This document shows positions 21,061 to 32,550 of a DNA stretch of 64,000 bases, piece after piece. Below the pieces are notes generated by a model that was not told the origin of the DNA, ran no database searches, and saw only the letters and a list, made by a program, of their open reading frames with translations. The stretch is from positions 434,001 to 498,000 of the forward strand of contig JAAKBF010000159.1 of the NCBI GenBank assembly GCA_012656075.1, given 5' to 3'. The stretch comes from Phytophthora hibernalis (taxonomy: Eukaryota; Oomycota; Peronosporomycetes; Peronosporales; Peronosporaceae). Position 1 is the first letter of the stretch. The number at the start of each line of letters is the position of its first letter. A program made the translations under genes and the position numbers.

Positions 21061-21788
21061 AAGCCTGCGAGCACGGCGACGAGTGTAGGTAGGTAGCGGA
21101 AATATTTGTAAAATACAAGCCCTCCATTGACCCACGTAATCTCTCGTCTTCCTTTCGGTCAGAGTACGTGTCCGTGTACACGTATTGCACACACAGTTGT
21201 TGGCCCGAACCAACAACACCTTTCGTGAGGAAGTTAGTCTCAACAGAGACTCGGGAGGACCGGTATTTCCGAGCCTCTCCCCTCTTACGACCAAATCCCT
21301 CCCAGGTCGACGGTGTCGACAGCCACTGGCAGGCTGTGAGGCAGTTTGAGTCTGCGCGACTTGACGTGGAACGATGTCACCCACGTCTGGTAAGGCCCCA
21401 TGACCTCACCTCTCCGAGTTGTAATGGCTCTATGCGGAACTATGTTATCCGCCTTGATGTATGGAGTTATGTTGCCCACACAGGAAGCGCAACGTGCGAC
21501 TTCCTCTTCTGTTTACGTCTGGACGACCGTATGTCCAGGGACACAGTACGTTGTGCTGGACACGGGGTCAATTGTTGGTCCCGTGTCGATCCAGGGGAGG
21601 TGTGACGTTGTGTTCGTCGACACCACGTCCGCGTACGGCCTCATCGAAAGGTACGCTATCGAGCATTCCATGCCTGGGGAGCATTGCTCCGAGTCGCTTG
21701 TAGTGACTCCGGTCTGATACAAGACCAGACCCAACATGTGCCGACGACGGCGTCATCGACGGTCATCCTGACGTGGAACTTGGTTACC
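21061..21788. other. Unassigned stretch next to family-A LTR
   Basis: 21080-21230 (short repeats, pyrimidine-rich, CACACACAG) looks like the end of an LTR but has no partner in the window. Plus-strand open frames at 21168-21717 have no recognised domain. Confidence 0.3.
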
Positions 21789-22674
21789 TGTCGTGTTGGA
21801 ATATGCAGCAAATCTCACTACCGAATAGTATGAGTCCCACCAACAACGCTCGCTTCCGATTCAACGGTCAACGAGCGGTGGATTAATACCTGAAGACCAG
21901 GAACGATCCGATACACCGGGTTGGCTGTAAACACTCTGTACATCTAGGTTGTATTAGCTCAACCCAAAACCTGCACCACTAGCCACGAGCGAGGGCTAGT
22001 ATGCAATATTGCGCTTTCGCGCGAACCCCAGTCCCTCAGAAGGAAGTGTACCGGCTGTCAAACCTAATACGGGTTTGTCGAGGTAAAACCTCGGCGGGTA
22101 GTAAAATATGTATGGAACACTCGGTTCCACTATAATATATGGGAGACGACACTCCTTGTCTCTCCCAGCACTCGGCCACTCTATTCACTTGGACTGACCA
22201 GCAACAAACCCTCGGTAAATGCGCCTTGAGTTCGCTGACAGACATCCCACGAAGCCGAGCGTATCCAGACCCTAAGATAAGCTAGCTAGACTTACCGAAG
22301 ACGGACTTGACCCTTGGAGACGTGTGGGGAAGACTGCTGATTTATTCCTGTTGATCTATGGTTCTGAGAGCAACTGTGGTCAATCCTATGGCTAGTCCTA
22401 TAAGTAATTAGAAATATTCAGTAGGAACAGATCCCAGTATGTGATCCCGTATCCGGCTCTATAAGACCGAGGGTACGGAACTGAAATGGGTACAAACGTG
22501 GGTTCGACCCTCGCCCGGGAATTTATTATACCCGACCGAGGCCTCGGTCACTAAACTGCCCTGGTCACTGTCGAACGGGGAATGTAGCCCGCCAATCAGA
22601 GCACGCTGGTCACTTTCCTTCAGCAAGGGCAGCCTTGTCGACTGGCGACCGAGCGCTCAACACCCAACGCCACA
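21789..22674 (+). repeat. Family-A LTR, left copy
   Basis: An 886-bp LTR starting TGTCGTG and ending in CCACA (TG...CA ends). It matches 34537-35411 in the same orientation, 24003-23190 in reverse, and 58332-58715 (distal part only). Conserved landmarks: CACTAGCCACGAGCGAGGG, GCCGAGGTAAAACCTCGGC (palindromic), AAGACGGACTTGACCCTTGG and the CGGCTCTATAAGACCGAGGG box. No matching target duplication was found at 21788 and 35412. Confidence 0.85.
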
Positions 22675-22689
22675 ACTGCCCCCGCCTCG

Positions 22690-24604
22690 ACGCAAACTCC
22701 CGCAAGTAGTGCGCGTCGTGGCGCCTAGCGTCTCCGTCCCTGACTCCTCCGTCGCGCCTCCTCAGCGACGTCACCGCTACCGCCCTCCGTGTTATCGCGA
22801 GGTAGGCTTTTCTTCGTCTTGGTCGCTTCGTATACCTCGGGGCCCCTTCTCACTCTCGTTCACCTGCGCATTCATCCTTCAGGCTCGCTCGCAGGGACCT
22901 TCTGGTTCTCCGGTCGACACTCCCAGCTCTATTGAAGCCTCAGTTCTACCACCCCAGCGTGTGGATGGCACTCCTCAGGCCGGCGGCGGTGCACTCGGTG
23001 GGTTGTCTTCGGTGACTCCTCCCCATCTCCCGACTCCTCGCCTGCGTTGGCGTATCTGCTTGGTGGTGCACCTGCGTTGACGTCTGGATCTCCTGGCGCC
23101 ACCACGACTCATCTCGTCCTCGTTGGGGTGTCAGGCCGACGCTGCTGGTGCGACTCTATCTCCAACCCCGACGACCGAGCCTTCCTTTCCAGCTGTGGGT
23201 GTTGGGTTTTGTGACGATCGGTCGCCAGTAGGCAAGGTTGCCCTTGCAGAAAGAAAGTGACCGGTGTGCCCTGATTGACGCATTACACTCCCCGCGCCCC
23301 AGTGACCACGATAGTTTAGTGACCGAGGTCTCGGTCTGGTATAATAAATTCCCGGCCGAGAGTTTAAACCCTCGTTTGTACCCATTTCAGTTTCGTACCC
23401 TCGGTCTTATAGAGCCGGGTACGGGATCACATTCTGGGATCTGTTCCTACTGAATATTTCTAATTACTTATAGGACTAGCTATAGGATTGACCACAGTTG
23501 CTCTCAGAACCATAGATCAACATAAATAAATCAGCAATCTTCCCCACAAGTCACCAAGGGTCAAGTCCGTCTTCGGTAAGTCTAGCTAGCTTATCTAAGG
23601 GTCTGGATACGCTCGGCTTCGTGGGATGTCTGTCAGCGAACTCAAGGCGCATTTACCGAGGGTTTGTTGCTGGCCAGTCCAAGAGATTAGAGTGGCCGAG
23701 TGTTGGGAGCGACGAGAAGCGTCGTTCACCATATATTATAGTCGAACCGAGTGTTCCATACATATTTTACTATCCGCCGAGGTTTTACCTCGGCAAACGC
23801 ATATTAGGCTTGAAAGCCGGTACCCTTCTTTCTGAGAGACTGTGGGGGTTCGCGCGAAAGCGTACATACTAGCCCTCGCTCGTGGCTAGTGGTGCACGTT
23901 ATTGGGTTGAACTAATACAACCTAGATGTACAGAGGGTTCACATCCAACCCGGCGTAAGGGATCGTTCCTGGTCTTCAAGTTTGAACCAACGCTCGTTGA
24001 CCTTTGCAGCACGGTTGCTGAGCTCAAGGCTCAACTTGCCAACACCGAGGACCGACTCTCCGCTGAGACCCAAGAACTAGAGAATTTCGAGCGTTTCAGT
24101 GCTCAAGCGTCGAGCGAGGATAGTCGGACCCGCGATATCCTGGACGTTCTCCGACAGACACACCTTGCCCTCCGAGAGGAGCATGACCAGGCGACCGCCC
24201 ACCTTCGCCGAGCTAACTCTACTATAGCGGGGCACGACCAGATTGTGAAGCTGTGGGCTACTCGCACAACCTCGGCCGAGTCTTCGCTGACTTCCGCGCA
24301 ACGGCTTCATCACCAGGAGCGCGAGCGCTTCAAGCTGGTTTGGTGGCTTACACTGAGCAGGTGGCGCGGCACCGGGCTGCACTTGATGCATCCTCTCAAG
24401 CCTCGGTCGGTGTGGTACAGCCCCAGATGCAAACCCTCGAAGCTCAGGTGGCAAGTTTGAAGCGGGCGAGCTCCATTCTCCGCCACCACGCTGCTCTCCA
24501 CGAGCTTGATGTCGACACCTTGGTGCTCGCTTCTGCTGGTAAGTCGTGTTTGTGCTTCCTTGATATGTCATCTGCTTTCTGACTCTTCGTCTATCCTCGT
24601 TCAG
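22690..24604 (+). pseudogene. Family-A coiled-coil ORF, disrupted copy
   Basis: 22690-23190 corresponds to the 5' part of the long ORF at 58782-62456, but its ATG is lost. 24004-24604 corresponds to the coiled-coil part: AELKAQLANTEDRLSAETQE, then LREEHDQATAHLRRANSTI, then HELDVDTLVLAS. Between them sits an inverted LTR. A GTAAGT donor at 24539 and a TTCAG acceptor ending at 24604 sit at the place where the 58-kb copy also has a donor/acceptor pair. The reading frame breaks near 24340. It is cut at 24605 by Gypsy-1. Confidence 0.65.
23190..24003 (-). repeat. Family-A LTR fragment inserted in inverted orientation
   Basis: The reverse complement of 21840-22670, beginning near the GGGTTTTGTGACGATCGGTCGCCAG end and truncated at CGCTCGTTGACCT near 24003, so the first 60 or so LTR bases are missing. 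It replaces about 200 bases of the coiled-coil ORF (equivalent to 59210-59410). No TSD was seen. It is likely a product of recombination or a truncated solo LTR. Confidence 0.8.
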
Positions 24605-24607
24605 ACA

Positions 24608-24705
24608 GGCGGGCTTGTGTGGACCACACGGAAGAACATTGGGTATCCACCTTTCACAAGTTCTTTTGCACGGCAAACGGTGGCGGCCAGCGTGGCCCCG
24701 TTTCA
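24608..24705 (-). repeat. Gypsy-1 3' LTR, truncated
   Basis: This matches the outer 93 bases of the right LTR (32302-32394): GCGGGCTTGTGTGGACCACACGG, then TTTTGCACGGCAAACGGTGG, then CAGCGTGGCCCCGT. It ends TTCA where the right copy ends CACA. The purine-rich GGGAAGG (minus strand, 24706-24716 region) just inside would be the polypurine tract. Confidence 0.65.
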
Positions 24706-24739
24706 CCTTCCCAAACCCAAACGTGAAGCACCTGTCCCA

Positions 24740-26046
24740 AGGGGAATCCAGCGACGGAGAAGGCGGCGCCTCATTCAGAAGCCACGCCCAAGACCACAAG
24801 CGCCAAAGGCCACCGACGCCCCACGGGCACGCGCCACCACTCCCGGATGGGAAAGACTCACGAAGCCAAGGCGCCCAGCGCCGCCGCTGCCAATCCGAAG
24901 AAGACCTCCGCCGCAAAGAAGCAGAAGGCCGCTTCTAAGAAGCCCGACAATCCGCCACAGCCGCCCCAGACCCGATCCCGAGCCAGCAAGCGCAATGCAG
25001 CCCTACTGCCCGGCCCGCACGAAAATGCTAGCAGCCACAGCGAGTCGGACGCCGACGTCCCAAACCCTGGGCTCATCACTGTCGACGAGAACGTCAACAT
25101 GGACACGGCTTCTGGAGCGAACGACAAGCAACCGCCGCCGAACCCGATTGAAGAAGCTCTAAAGGAGCCGATCGCTGATTCAAAAGCTCCGCGAGCCCAC
25201 GACGACTCGCAAGAGCCTGGTGCGGGGGTAAGCACGCGGAAACTTCCGAAGAGCCGTCCACCACGGACATGGAGACTGAGGAGAACCCGCCACGTCGAGC
25301 CGAGCACTATTCTCCGAAGGACTGTTCCGACGTAGTCGACTACGGTGAGTCCGAGCTTGAAGAGGACGACCACGACCAGGGAGAGGTCCGCGACCCCAAC
25401 AAGTCCCCACAGCTCACGGAGCAGCAACGCGCCTTGCATCCCGGGAGCCCTGCCACTTCTCGCAGCACCGCTGCCGTTGCGCGGAGAGCAGATCGCGAGA
25501 AGGCTGAGCGCGAGGTGCCGGCAGAGATGCTCCGTTCCGACAACCGGCAGCACCTCGCCGACCGAGCCTGCGTCGGCCAAGTAGCTGCCGAGCAGCACCG
25601 CGACTCAAGCGCGAACACGAGACCACGTCTCCCCGCACGCGTGAACAGCTGCTCGCATTGCCATACTGGTTTGTCCCTGAGTACCTTGAGTACATGCGAC
25701 TGAGTCGCGCGCCTGGCCAGACCGTCTCTCACTACGACGAGTGTCCGGTCGTGCTGCTCGCCGACACAGGCCTGACCCGACAGGCCAACGAGACCGACTT
25801 CAGGGCGTGGCTCCACCACATGGGGTAACCCCTGCCCGAGTTCTTGGTCTCGCCTTATCGAATCGATTGGCTGGCCCAGCGGCGTCTTCGCTTTCGCATG
25901 GCGAAGATGATTGTCGACGACCAGTGGCACAAGCGGCACTTCGACCGCAATATACCCACCCGGGGTGATCCTCGAGGAGGTGGTGCAGAAGATAGAGACG
26001 TCATGGCAGTCCCAGCCGATAGAACCTCGAAGTGTTCTCGGCCCAG
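24740..26046 (+). pseudogene. Antisense-strand accessory ORF of Gypsy-1, low complexity
   Basis: Overlapping frames on the plus strand encode a basic Ala/Lys/Pro-rich start (MGKTHEAKAPSAAAANPKK), an acidic segment (SELEEDDHDQGEVRD) and a more globular end (REQLLALPYWFVPEYLEYM, then FRAWLHHMG, one in-frame TAA at 25826-25828, then IDWLAQRRLRFRMAKMIVDD). There are several frame changes. There are no gag zinc knuckles and no enzymatic motifs. It lies between the 3' LTR and the chromodomain, antisense to pol, as in Gypsy-2 and the 58-kb element. Confidence 0.5.
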
Positions 26047-26343
26047 TTAGCGCCGACCGGCTCCGTGGGAGTGCTCGTAAGCGTCCACGACATCGGCGCA
26101 GTCCTCCGAGCGGCGGCTACCGGACTCCCATGTGCTCTGAGCCTCGGGAAAGCCGCGCCACTTCACCAAATACTGGTAGTGGCCGATACGCCCGCGGCAC
26201 TTCAGTAGCTTGTCAACGTGGAAGTAGAGAGCGCTCTCGTTTCCAATCCATGGGGGCGGAGGCCGCAACGGACGCGTCAGCCGACCATGATCCTCCCCAT
26301 CGCTCGATGGCGTGATACGCCTCTGCGACAGACGTCCCGTCAA
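26047..26343 (-). pseudogene. Gypsy-1 integrase chromodomain
   Basis: YFHVDKLLKCRGRIGHYQYL, then VKWRGFPEAQSTWE, then DCADVVDAYE give the classic chromodomain pattern (aromatic positions, VKW, TWE). In chromoviruses it guides integration by binding histone marks. It is separated from the rest of the integrase by a 387-base plus-strand segment. Confidence 0.8.
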
Positions 26344-26730
26344 CTCGTGGGTTTCTTCTGGACGCGGTTGAGGGCTGCCAGCAGCTCTTGGAGGTGCAGC
26401 GGGTGGACCTTGCGTCCCTGCGCGGACGCGTGCAGAGCGTCGAAGCGGCGATGTCTTCTGATCGGAACGTCCATCAGCTAGGGCGTGTAATGCGTGATCT
26501 GCAAGATCAGTTCGTCCAGCTGAACCGGGGTGTGTCTCAGATGGACTGCAGTCACGCGGAGGCCCAACAGGCGCTTAGGAATGATCACTCCGCTCTCGAA
26601 GATCATCTCGGTTGGATTCGCCAGCTCTACAACTGCGTGGCGGAGTTGGAGAACCGTGCTCCTGCGGCCGTGGTGGCTCCGCCGGCTGCTCCAGCTCTGA
26701 CTCAGGCCGACGTGATGCAGATGCCGTTCG
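26344..26730 (+). pseudogene. Coiled-coil ORF segment splitting the integrase
   Basis: The plus-strand frame reads VQSVEAAMSSDRNVHQLGRV, then MDCSHAEAQQALRNDHSALE, then CVAELENRAPAAVVAPPAAP: a coiled coil followed by an Ala/Pro stretch. It interrupts the minus-strand integrase C-terminus, which stops near 26731 and resumes as the chromodomain at 26343. It is probably part of the antisense ORF moved by recombination. Confidence 0.5.
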
Positions 26731-28190
26731 GCAGTACTCGAGTTCGTCGGACTCGACGAGTCACCCGCCTCAGCAGCCACCTCCGCCGGGCGGTACGGCT
26801 TGGGCAAGCCCACGTAGAACGTCGGGTGCGTGGCCATAGCCGACGACAAGTCCAACGTGTACGCGTTGCCGTGGACCACAATGACCGTGAACGGCCCCAC
26901 AAACCGAGGACGGAGCTTCGTACTGCCCACAGTGGTGACCGCCTGCATAGGAAGATTCTTCGCGTTTAAGAGGACCTGGTCCCCTAATACAAACACCTGT
27001 GTGTTCTTACGCCCCTGGCGATCACTATTTTCCTTCTGTGTGTCTTGTGCCGCCGCCATAGCGTCTCGGACGCGCTGTATTACCGCCTCTTCTGTCTCAA
27101 TGAACGTGAGCAGGTTCCGTTTGACGGACGAGCGAAGGCCTTTGAGGCCACGGGGATCCTCGGCGATAGCCTCTCCCTCACCCAAATTTGAAGCCGGAGG
27201 CAACGACAACGGCATACGCGGGTGTCGCAGCCCGTTAACGTAGAATGGGGTGAAACCTGTCGACGCATGCACCGCATTGTTTGAGTGCAACCTCCACTTG
27301 AGGCAGCAACGTGCTCCATTTCGTGGGTTCTTCGGCGCAGACGCTGCGCAGCACGTCTTCCAACACGCGATTCACCCGCTCGGTTTGGCCGTCCGTCTGC
27401 GGATGATCCGCCGTGAACATATCCAGTCTCGTACCGAGAAGGCGGAACAAGTGTGTCCAGAAGTGTGACACGATGCGGGGATCCCGATCGCTCACGAACG
27501 CCTCCGGGAGGCCATGGTGTCGAATTATCGACAAAGAGCTGAGCTGCCTGCGGCGCTGTCACGCTCTTCTTCACCGCGGCCAGCTGTACCATCTTGCTCA
27601 GACGGCAGACGAAGACCAGAATGCCAGTATGGCCGCGCGTATCTGCCGGAAGCTCAAAGATGAAGTCCATGCTCACCGAGCGCCAACAATCCGCCGGTAC
27701 CGGCAAGCTCATCAAAGGAGCGGACGACGAGGGAGCGGGCTTCACACGCTGACACGTCTCACACGTTTGCACGTACGTGCGCACCCACTTATACATGTGA
27801 GACCACCAAAAGTGACGGGCCACCGACGTGTACGTCTTCTCGCGACCGAGGTGACCGCTTAGCGGAGTGTCATGTGCCTCAAAGAGGACACGATGGCGCA
27901 AGTCTTCGTCGTTGAGAACGACAAGACGAGGTTCCTCCCCGTCATCGACTCGGTAGAAGAGCAGGCCATTGGCCATCGAATAGCGGTGCAGCCGTGATCG
28001 CTGCCGAGCAGTGAGCTTCACTGCCTTCTCAGGCGCCTTCAACGCCGTGACCAGATCTGCAACGTCATCATCGTCAGCATACACCTCGCGTCGCAGCTCA
28101 TGGAGCGGAGACTCGAGGTACGCAACGTGCGCCAGCTCGCAGTCTGGTCGTCGAGAGCGCGTCCGCGAGGACATTCTGCTTACCCGGCTT
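26731..28190 (-). pseudogene. Gypsy-1 integrase (three frames)
   Basis: The HHCC zinc-binding part is at about 27860-27740 (H...H...CETCQRVKP). The core has VSMDFIFELP (first Asp), VSDRDPRI (second Asp) and TERVNRVLED (Glu), so the D,D-E triad is present across frames. The C-terminal GPFTVIVVHGNAYTLDL region is near 26900. Frameshifts lie near 28170, 27545 and 27290. Confidence 0.8.
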
Positions 28191-29588
28191 ATACTCCACG
28201 GTGAATTTGTACTCGGCGAAGAACGAGAGCAACCTCGCCATGCGCTGGGAGAGGTGGGGCGACGACGTCGCAGTCCGCAAGGACACATGATCTGTGTAGA
28301 TCACAAAGGGTTTGCTGCCGAGCAGGTGCACCCGAAACTTCACAAGCGCGTACTTCATCGACAGAAGCTTCTTGTCGTGGACAGGGTAGTTCTTTTCAGC
28401 CGACTTAAGCTGGCGCGACTGGAAAGAGACCACTCGCTTTCTGCCATCGGCATCGACCTGCAACAGGGCACAGCCTATGGCAAAGTCGGATGCGTCGCAC
28501 ACCACGCTGAAGGGACGACTGTCGTCTGGCAACGCCAAAATGGGAGCGCTCTGTAGACTGCTTTTGATCGCTTTAAAAGCCTGCTGAGCCTCGTCGGCAA
28601 GTAGTTGGCGAGGCCGAGCCACTTGCGCAAATCTTTTAGGACACGGTACCGGCCACTGTGCGATCGCGCATACCTTCTCAGGGTCCGCGCGGACACCGTC
28701 CTTGCCAAGGAAACATCCCAAGAAGGGAATCTCTTCGGCGCCGAAGATGCACTTGTTGATGTTGGCATACAAGCGATTCTCACTCATGCACGTCAACACC
28801 TCGCGGAGGTGTTCGACGTGCACCTCGACAGCCGTCTTGCCTTCCGCAGCGCGGCTGTGCACGAAGATGTCATCGAAGTACGTATGTACAAGCTGCCGCA
28901 TCGGCCTGAAGAGCTGGGTCACCAGCCTATTGAACGTGGCTGGTGCATTTGATTGCCTTTCGATCATCACCAGCCATTTCTATAGCATCCCACTCGGGGT
29001 ACTAACCGCTGTGAGCGAAATGTCCGACTCACGCACCAGCAGCTGATAGTAGCCATCGACCATGTCTCGCGCGCTGAAGATGGTGTATCCTGCCATGTTG
29101 TTCTGCAACACATCCTTTCGAGGGATCGGCGTGAACGCCGGGATGGTGGCCGAGTTCAGCTTGTTGAACGCGTGCACCATGCGCCACTTCCGGTTGGGTT
29201 TGCGAACGCAAAACGTCGGCGACGAATGCGGCGACTTCGACTCGCGCACCATGCCCACGGCATACTTCGCGGTGAAGAAGGCGTCGATCACATCGACTTG
29301 CTTCTTCGACAGTGGCCATTGGCGCGTAGTGCAGTACTTAGTGCCTGGCACCAAGTCGATTTCGTGTCGGACATCTCGATCAGGAGGTAACACCGACGGC
29401 GGATTGTCGCTGACAACGTCCGAAAACTCCTTCAAGAGAGGGTAGTACGGGTCCGACGGATCCAGCAAGATGGCCACGCCAAACCGCTTCTGCCTCGAAG
29501 ATGCCATCTCGTCTTCCAGCATCTCAGGGTCCATGACCGAAGAGGTGTTTAGCTCGACCGAGTCGTGTTCATGGTGGATAATGACCAT
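28130..29588 (-). pseudogene. Gypsy-1 reverse transcriptase and RNase H
   Basis: The RT palm motifs are seen: EIDLVPGTKYCTTRQWPLSK, then KWRMVHAFNKLN, FSARDMVDGYYQLL, then YFDDIFVHSR (the YxDD motif, near 28880). RNase H has the start FSVVCDASDFAIG. An in-frame TAG at 28980 lies where the family has a Trp (GMLWEW-type motif), consistent with TGG to TAG. Confidence 0.85.
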
Positions 29589-30161
29589 CTACTCAAGCTC
29601 GCCCGCCTTCGGAGAGCCGAGAAACTCGACATACGAGAGCTCCTCGAGCTCGAGTAGCTCTGCTACCGTAGGCAGAGGAACCAGGTCCACGCCTTCTTTG
29701 CGTTCTCCCGTGAGAACGTCTAGCACCATGGGTGCAACCGCCTTGTCCAAGTGGTCCGCATCGCGGTGATCTCCGCCTTGACGTAGTTTTGCCATGGCTG
29801 ACCCAGCCTTAGCATCGTTCGTGGGAGCCTCCGCTCGACCATCTTCCTGTGCGCGAGACCCAGCTCCAGCGTCTTTCCCTGCGTGAGCTGCATCAGCTCG
29901 TACGCGTTGCGTAGTGGCAGTCCCTACTCGACCACTCTTGTCTGCGCCAGAACCGACTCTAGCGTCTTGTCCTGCGCGAGCTGATCCAGCATCGACGCCT
30001 TGCGTTGTGGGAGACCCTGCTCGACCACTCGTTGTTGCGTGAGCCTTAGCTCCGGCGCCTTGGACGTCATCTGCCTCGGGGGATAGAACGACGTTCTTGT
30101 TCTCGAGAGTACCGTGAGTCTCATCATAAGCAACACACGGGACCCCTTTCCATTCTCCCAC
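29589..30161 (-). repeat. Repeat-rich linker between Gypsy-1 protease and RT
   Basis: The same frame continues from the protease (stop at 30198) and into RT (stop at 29589). The protein has imperfect units of roughly 25-30 residues containing AG.DA..GS.A...GR.G..TTQ, from tandem DNA repeats between about 29830 and 30060. Chromovirus polyproteins do not usually have such an Ala/Gly/Asp-rich array here. It ends in an acidic ELLELEELSY segment. Confidence 0.6.
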
Positions 30162-30197
30162 ATCTACCGAAGGCTCATGAGCTCTCGAAGAGGTAGG

Positions 30198-30794
30198 TCA
30201 CGCGGTCGGCAAAACCGAAGGCAGTTCAAGTACTTCCGAAGTACCTGCGAAGTGCCACTCACCGCGTGACACACGATGCTCGTGCACAAACCCGTCTCGG
30301 GAAGAGGAGGGGACATGATCCACCATGGCTCTGTCCACGAGGGGCTTGTGACCAGTACCAATGGTGCGACTTTTCCAATCAATCCACGGCTCATGCTTAG
30401 CAAGCCAGGGCATGCCGAGGATAAGATCGTACCGATCATCCATGTCCAGGACAATGAACGGTTCGACCGAGTTGAAGTCGTCAAACTTGACGTTTAAAGA
30501 TATAAGAACCTTCCGTGTAGACACGATGGACCCAGCCGCCAGGCGAACATATACATTTGTATTATGCTTAGAAGCTGCCAACGCGCTAGCATACAATGCA
30601 CTGTTCCTAGCCACACTGGCTTTCGTCGCGAAATTGTAGGACGCACCCGAATCGATCAGGATGGTCAACGGTTCTTCATACCCTTTAACGCTGGCGGTGA
30701 CGACCACAAGGTTAGACCGCGCAGCGGCCACGGAAAGACACAACAGTGTCGTCCTTGGGGCTTTCTCCCCAGGAAGTGGAGGTGGCGGAACCAC
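30198..30794 (-). pseudogene. Gypsy-1 retropepsin-like aspartic protease
   Basis: The active-site motif ILIDSGASYNF is near 30640, and LILGMPWLAKHEPWIDW, the conserved retropepsin C-terminal motif plus linker, is near 30400. The frame ends at a TGA (30198) but stays open in the same frame after it, so a substituted codon (CGA or TGG) is likely. Confidence 0.8.
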
Positions 30795-30875
30795 CGTCCT
30801 CGAAGAGGTGCGAAGTTTCCCAGCAGGGCGCCCGCGCCTACTGGGAGTCGCCGTTTTCCGACCTCGTAGACTCGA

Positions 30876-31882
30876 TCATGTTGATGGACGGAGTGGCCAC
30901 GCCACGACCTGTCTTCCACGGGTTCGTCGGACAGTTCCGACGGAAATGACCAGGTTGGTTACTACCAAAGCAGCGACCACTCGCGCGTTGGGTCCGCTGG
31001 GGACGAGCCGACTCGGCAGACGAGATCTCCATGCGCGTGGGACCTTCCGTAGCCTCCGTGCGGCACGCATAGCTCTGCGCCAAACGCACACAATGGTCTT
31101 CCAGCATGGCGATGTGTACCGCCTCGTTGAACGTCTTCGGCTGACTTCAGTGCGAACCTCGCCCGGGCAGACACCGTTCATGAAGACCGTCACCTTGACG
31201 TCCTCAGAGAGGGGAGCACCCGCCATGGCGGCCTCGAGGTTCTGCAACTCCATGACGTAGTCTTGGAGCGTGCGCTTCCCTTGCTTGCACCACATGAATA
31301 GCGACCGATAACGGTAAGCCACATTGGCCAGAAGGAACGTCGTGCGCAGCTCTTGTTCCATGAACGCCCACGAGGTGAAATACCCCGGACACGAAGTCTC
31401 TCGGGTCATCGTCCAAGCGCGAGCCCGACCTCACAGGTTAGACAGCGCGTAAGCGACCAGAGCCCGTGACTCGTAGATCTGTCCAGCGCTCAGCGCTGGA
31501 CAGATCCAGAAGACAAGACTGTCGGACGCTTTGCCGTCAAACGTCGGAACCGACATCTTGACGGGCTTCGTAGCTCCTTGTCGTGAGGCGAACGGAGCCG
31601 CACCCGAGGGGTTCGACTGCGCTGCACTCTGCACCTCAGCTCACATGGTAGCGCGAGCCGCCTCCTGTGCGGCGGCGCTCTCGGAGCAATCAGCGACGAC
31701 TCGTACTTGTTGAAGCGTTCCACGCGCGCCCTTTGCCGCTCCGCAGGTAGGTTGGGGAATCCAGCGAATGCTGCTTCGCCCAGGAGGCTCACCATCTTCT
31801 CAAGCGTTGCCCAGTGGGCGTCCGTGAGATGAGGAAAGTCCTGCCGGAACGGCAGCCTGCTCCCTGAGTCTTCCATACTCAA
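30876..31882 (-). pseudogene. Gypsy-1 gag
   Basis: The N-terminal frame starts MSMEDSGSRLPFRQDFPHL at 31882. The capsid part includes TSWAFMEQELRTTFL, then YRYRSLFMWCKQGKRTLQDY. A CCHC zinc knuckle, GRCFGSNQPGHFRRNC, lies near 30990-30940. At least two frame changes occur, near 31600 and 31420. Gag would form the particle and package RNA. Confidence 0.75.
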
Positions 31883-31919
31883 AGAGATCTTGATTATAGA
31901 AAACCGCGCCGATCGCGGG

Positions 31920-31938
31920 ATTGACTACAATGCTACCA
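31920..31938 (-). promoter_or_regulatory. Gypsy-1 primer binding site
   Basis: The minus strand reads TGGTAGCATTGTAGTCAAT, starting two bases inside the 5' LTR. The TGG start complements a tRNA CCA end. Gypsy-2 has nearly the same site (TGGTAGCACTTCTAGTCAAT), so both use the same tRNA primer. Confidence 0.75.
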
Positions 31939-31940
31939 GG

Positions 31941-32394
31941 TGTGACGGGAGTCACACGCACCTTTGCCTTAGAGGAAGCGTTAACGCGTAACCCCAACAG
32001 ACGCCTGGCGTCTCTGTTGTAAGTTGGCCTTCCAGTCGTTTCGTGGTACCGAGTACCAAACGACTTGCGAACTTCCGGGTTAGAGTTAAACTGACTGTAT
32101 TAATCTCACTTGTAAGGTTCTAACTACTGTTAACTATCTGCATACTAAACTTCTGTCTCAACTGGCTGTACTCAAATGGATGGCTCTCCATCAATCGTCT
32201 TCCTTTAGTCCGATTCGTATCTAGTGTAAAATACACAATCGTACTTAGCCGGACGCCGGGTGTCACACAACAACTTGTGTGGGGCCCGTACTCGTACTTA
32301 TGCGGGCTTGTGTGGACCACACGGAAGAATTGGTTCTCCCCTTTCATAAGCTCTTTGCACGGCAAACGGTGGCTGCCAGCGTGGCCCCGTCACA
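31941..32394 (-). repeat. Gypsy-1 5' LTR (complete, 454 bp)
   Basis: It begins (plus strand) TGTGACGGGAG and ends GGCCCCGTCACA, giving matching TGTGACGGG/CCCGTCACA ends in TG...CA form. Its outer end is shared with 24608-24705. The PBS is directly inside. Confidence 0.75.
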
Positions 32395-32550
32395 TTCGAC
32401 GAGCGGATGGACTACTCTGAAGAGAAAGAAGATGGTGAAGACGAATTCCTGGAAGAAGCGACAGCGATATCCGAGGTTTCGGAAGCCGCTACCGTCTCAG
32501 CAGGACGTAGCGGAGGGGTGAGATCGCTCGCGTGAAACCTCACCGAAGAG

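Larger units (their letters stand above)
24608..32394 (-). mobile_element. Gypsy-1: Ty3/Gypsy chromovirus, degenerate, with antisense ORF
   Basis: Minus-strand order from the right: 5' LTR 32394-31941, PBS, gag, protease, repeat-rich linker, RT/RNase H, integrase, chromodomain, then a plus-strand ORF and a truncated 3' LTR (24705-24608) preceded by a purine-rich tract. The domain order PR-RT-RH-IN with a chromodomain is Ty3/Gypsy chromovirus. There are at least three frameshifts and three in-frame stops. It sits within family-A sequence (24604 and 32395 onward). Confidence 0.8.

Noticed and set aside
21400..21717. Aspartic protease because of a VVLDTGS motif
   Set aside because: The motif is alone; no second retropepsin element or flanking fold-like sequence was seen.
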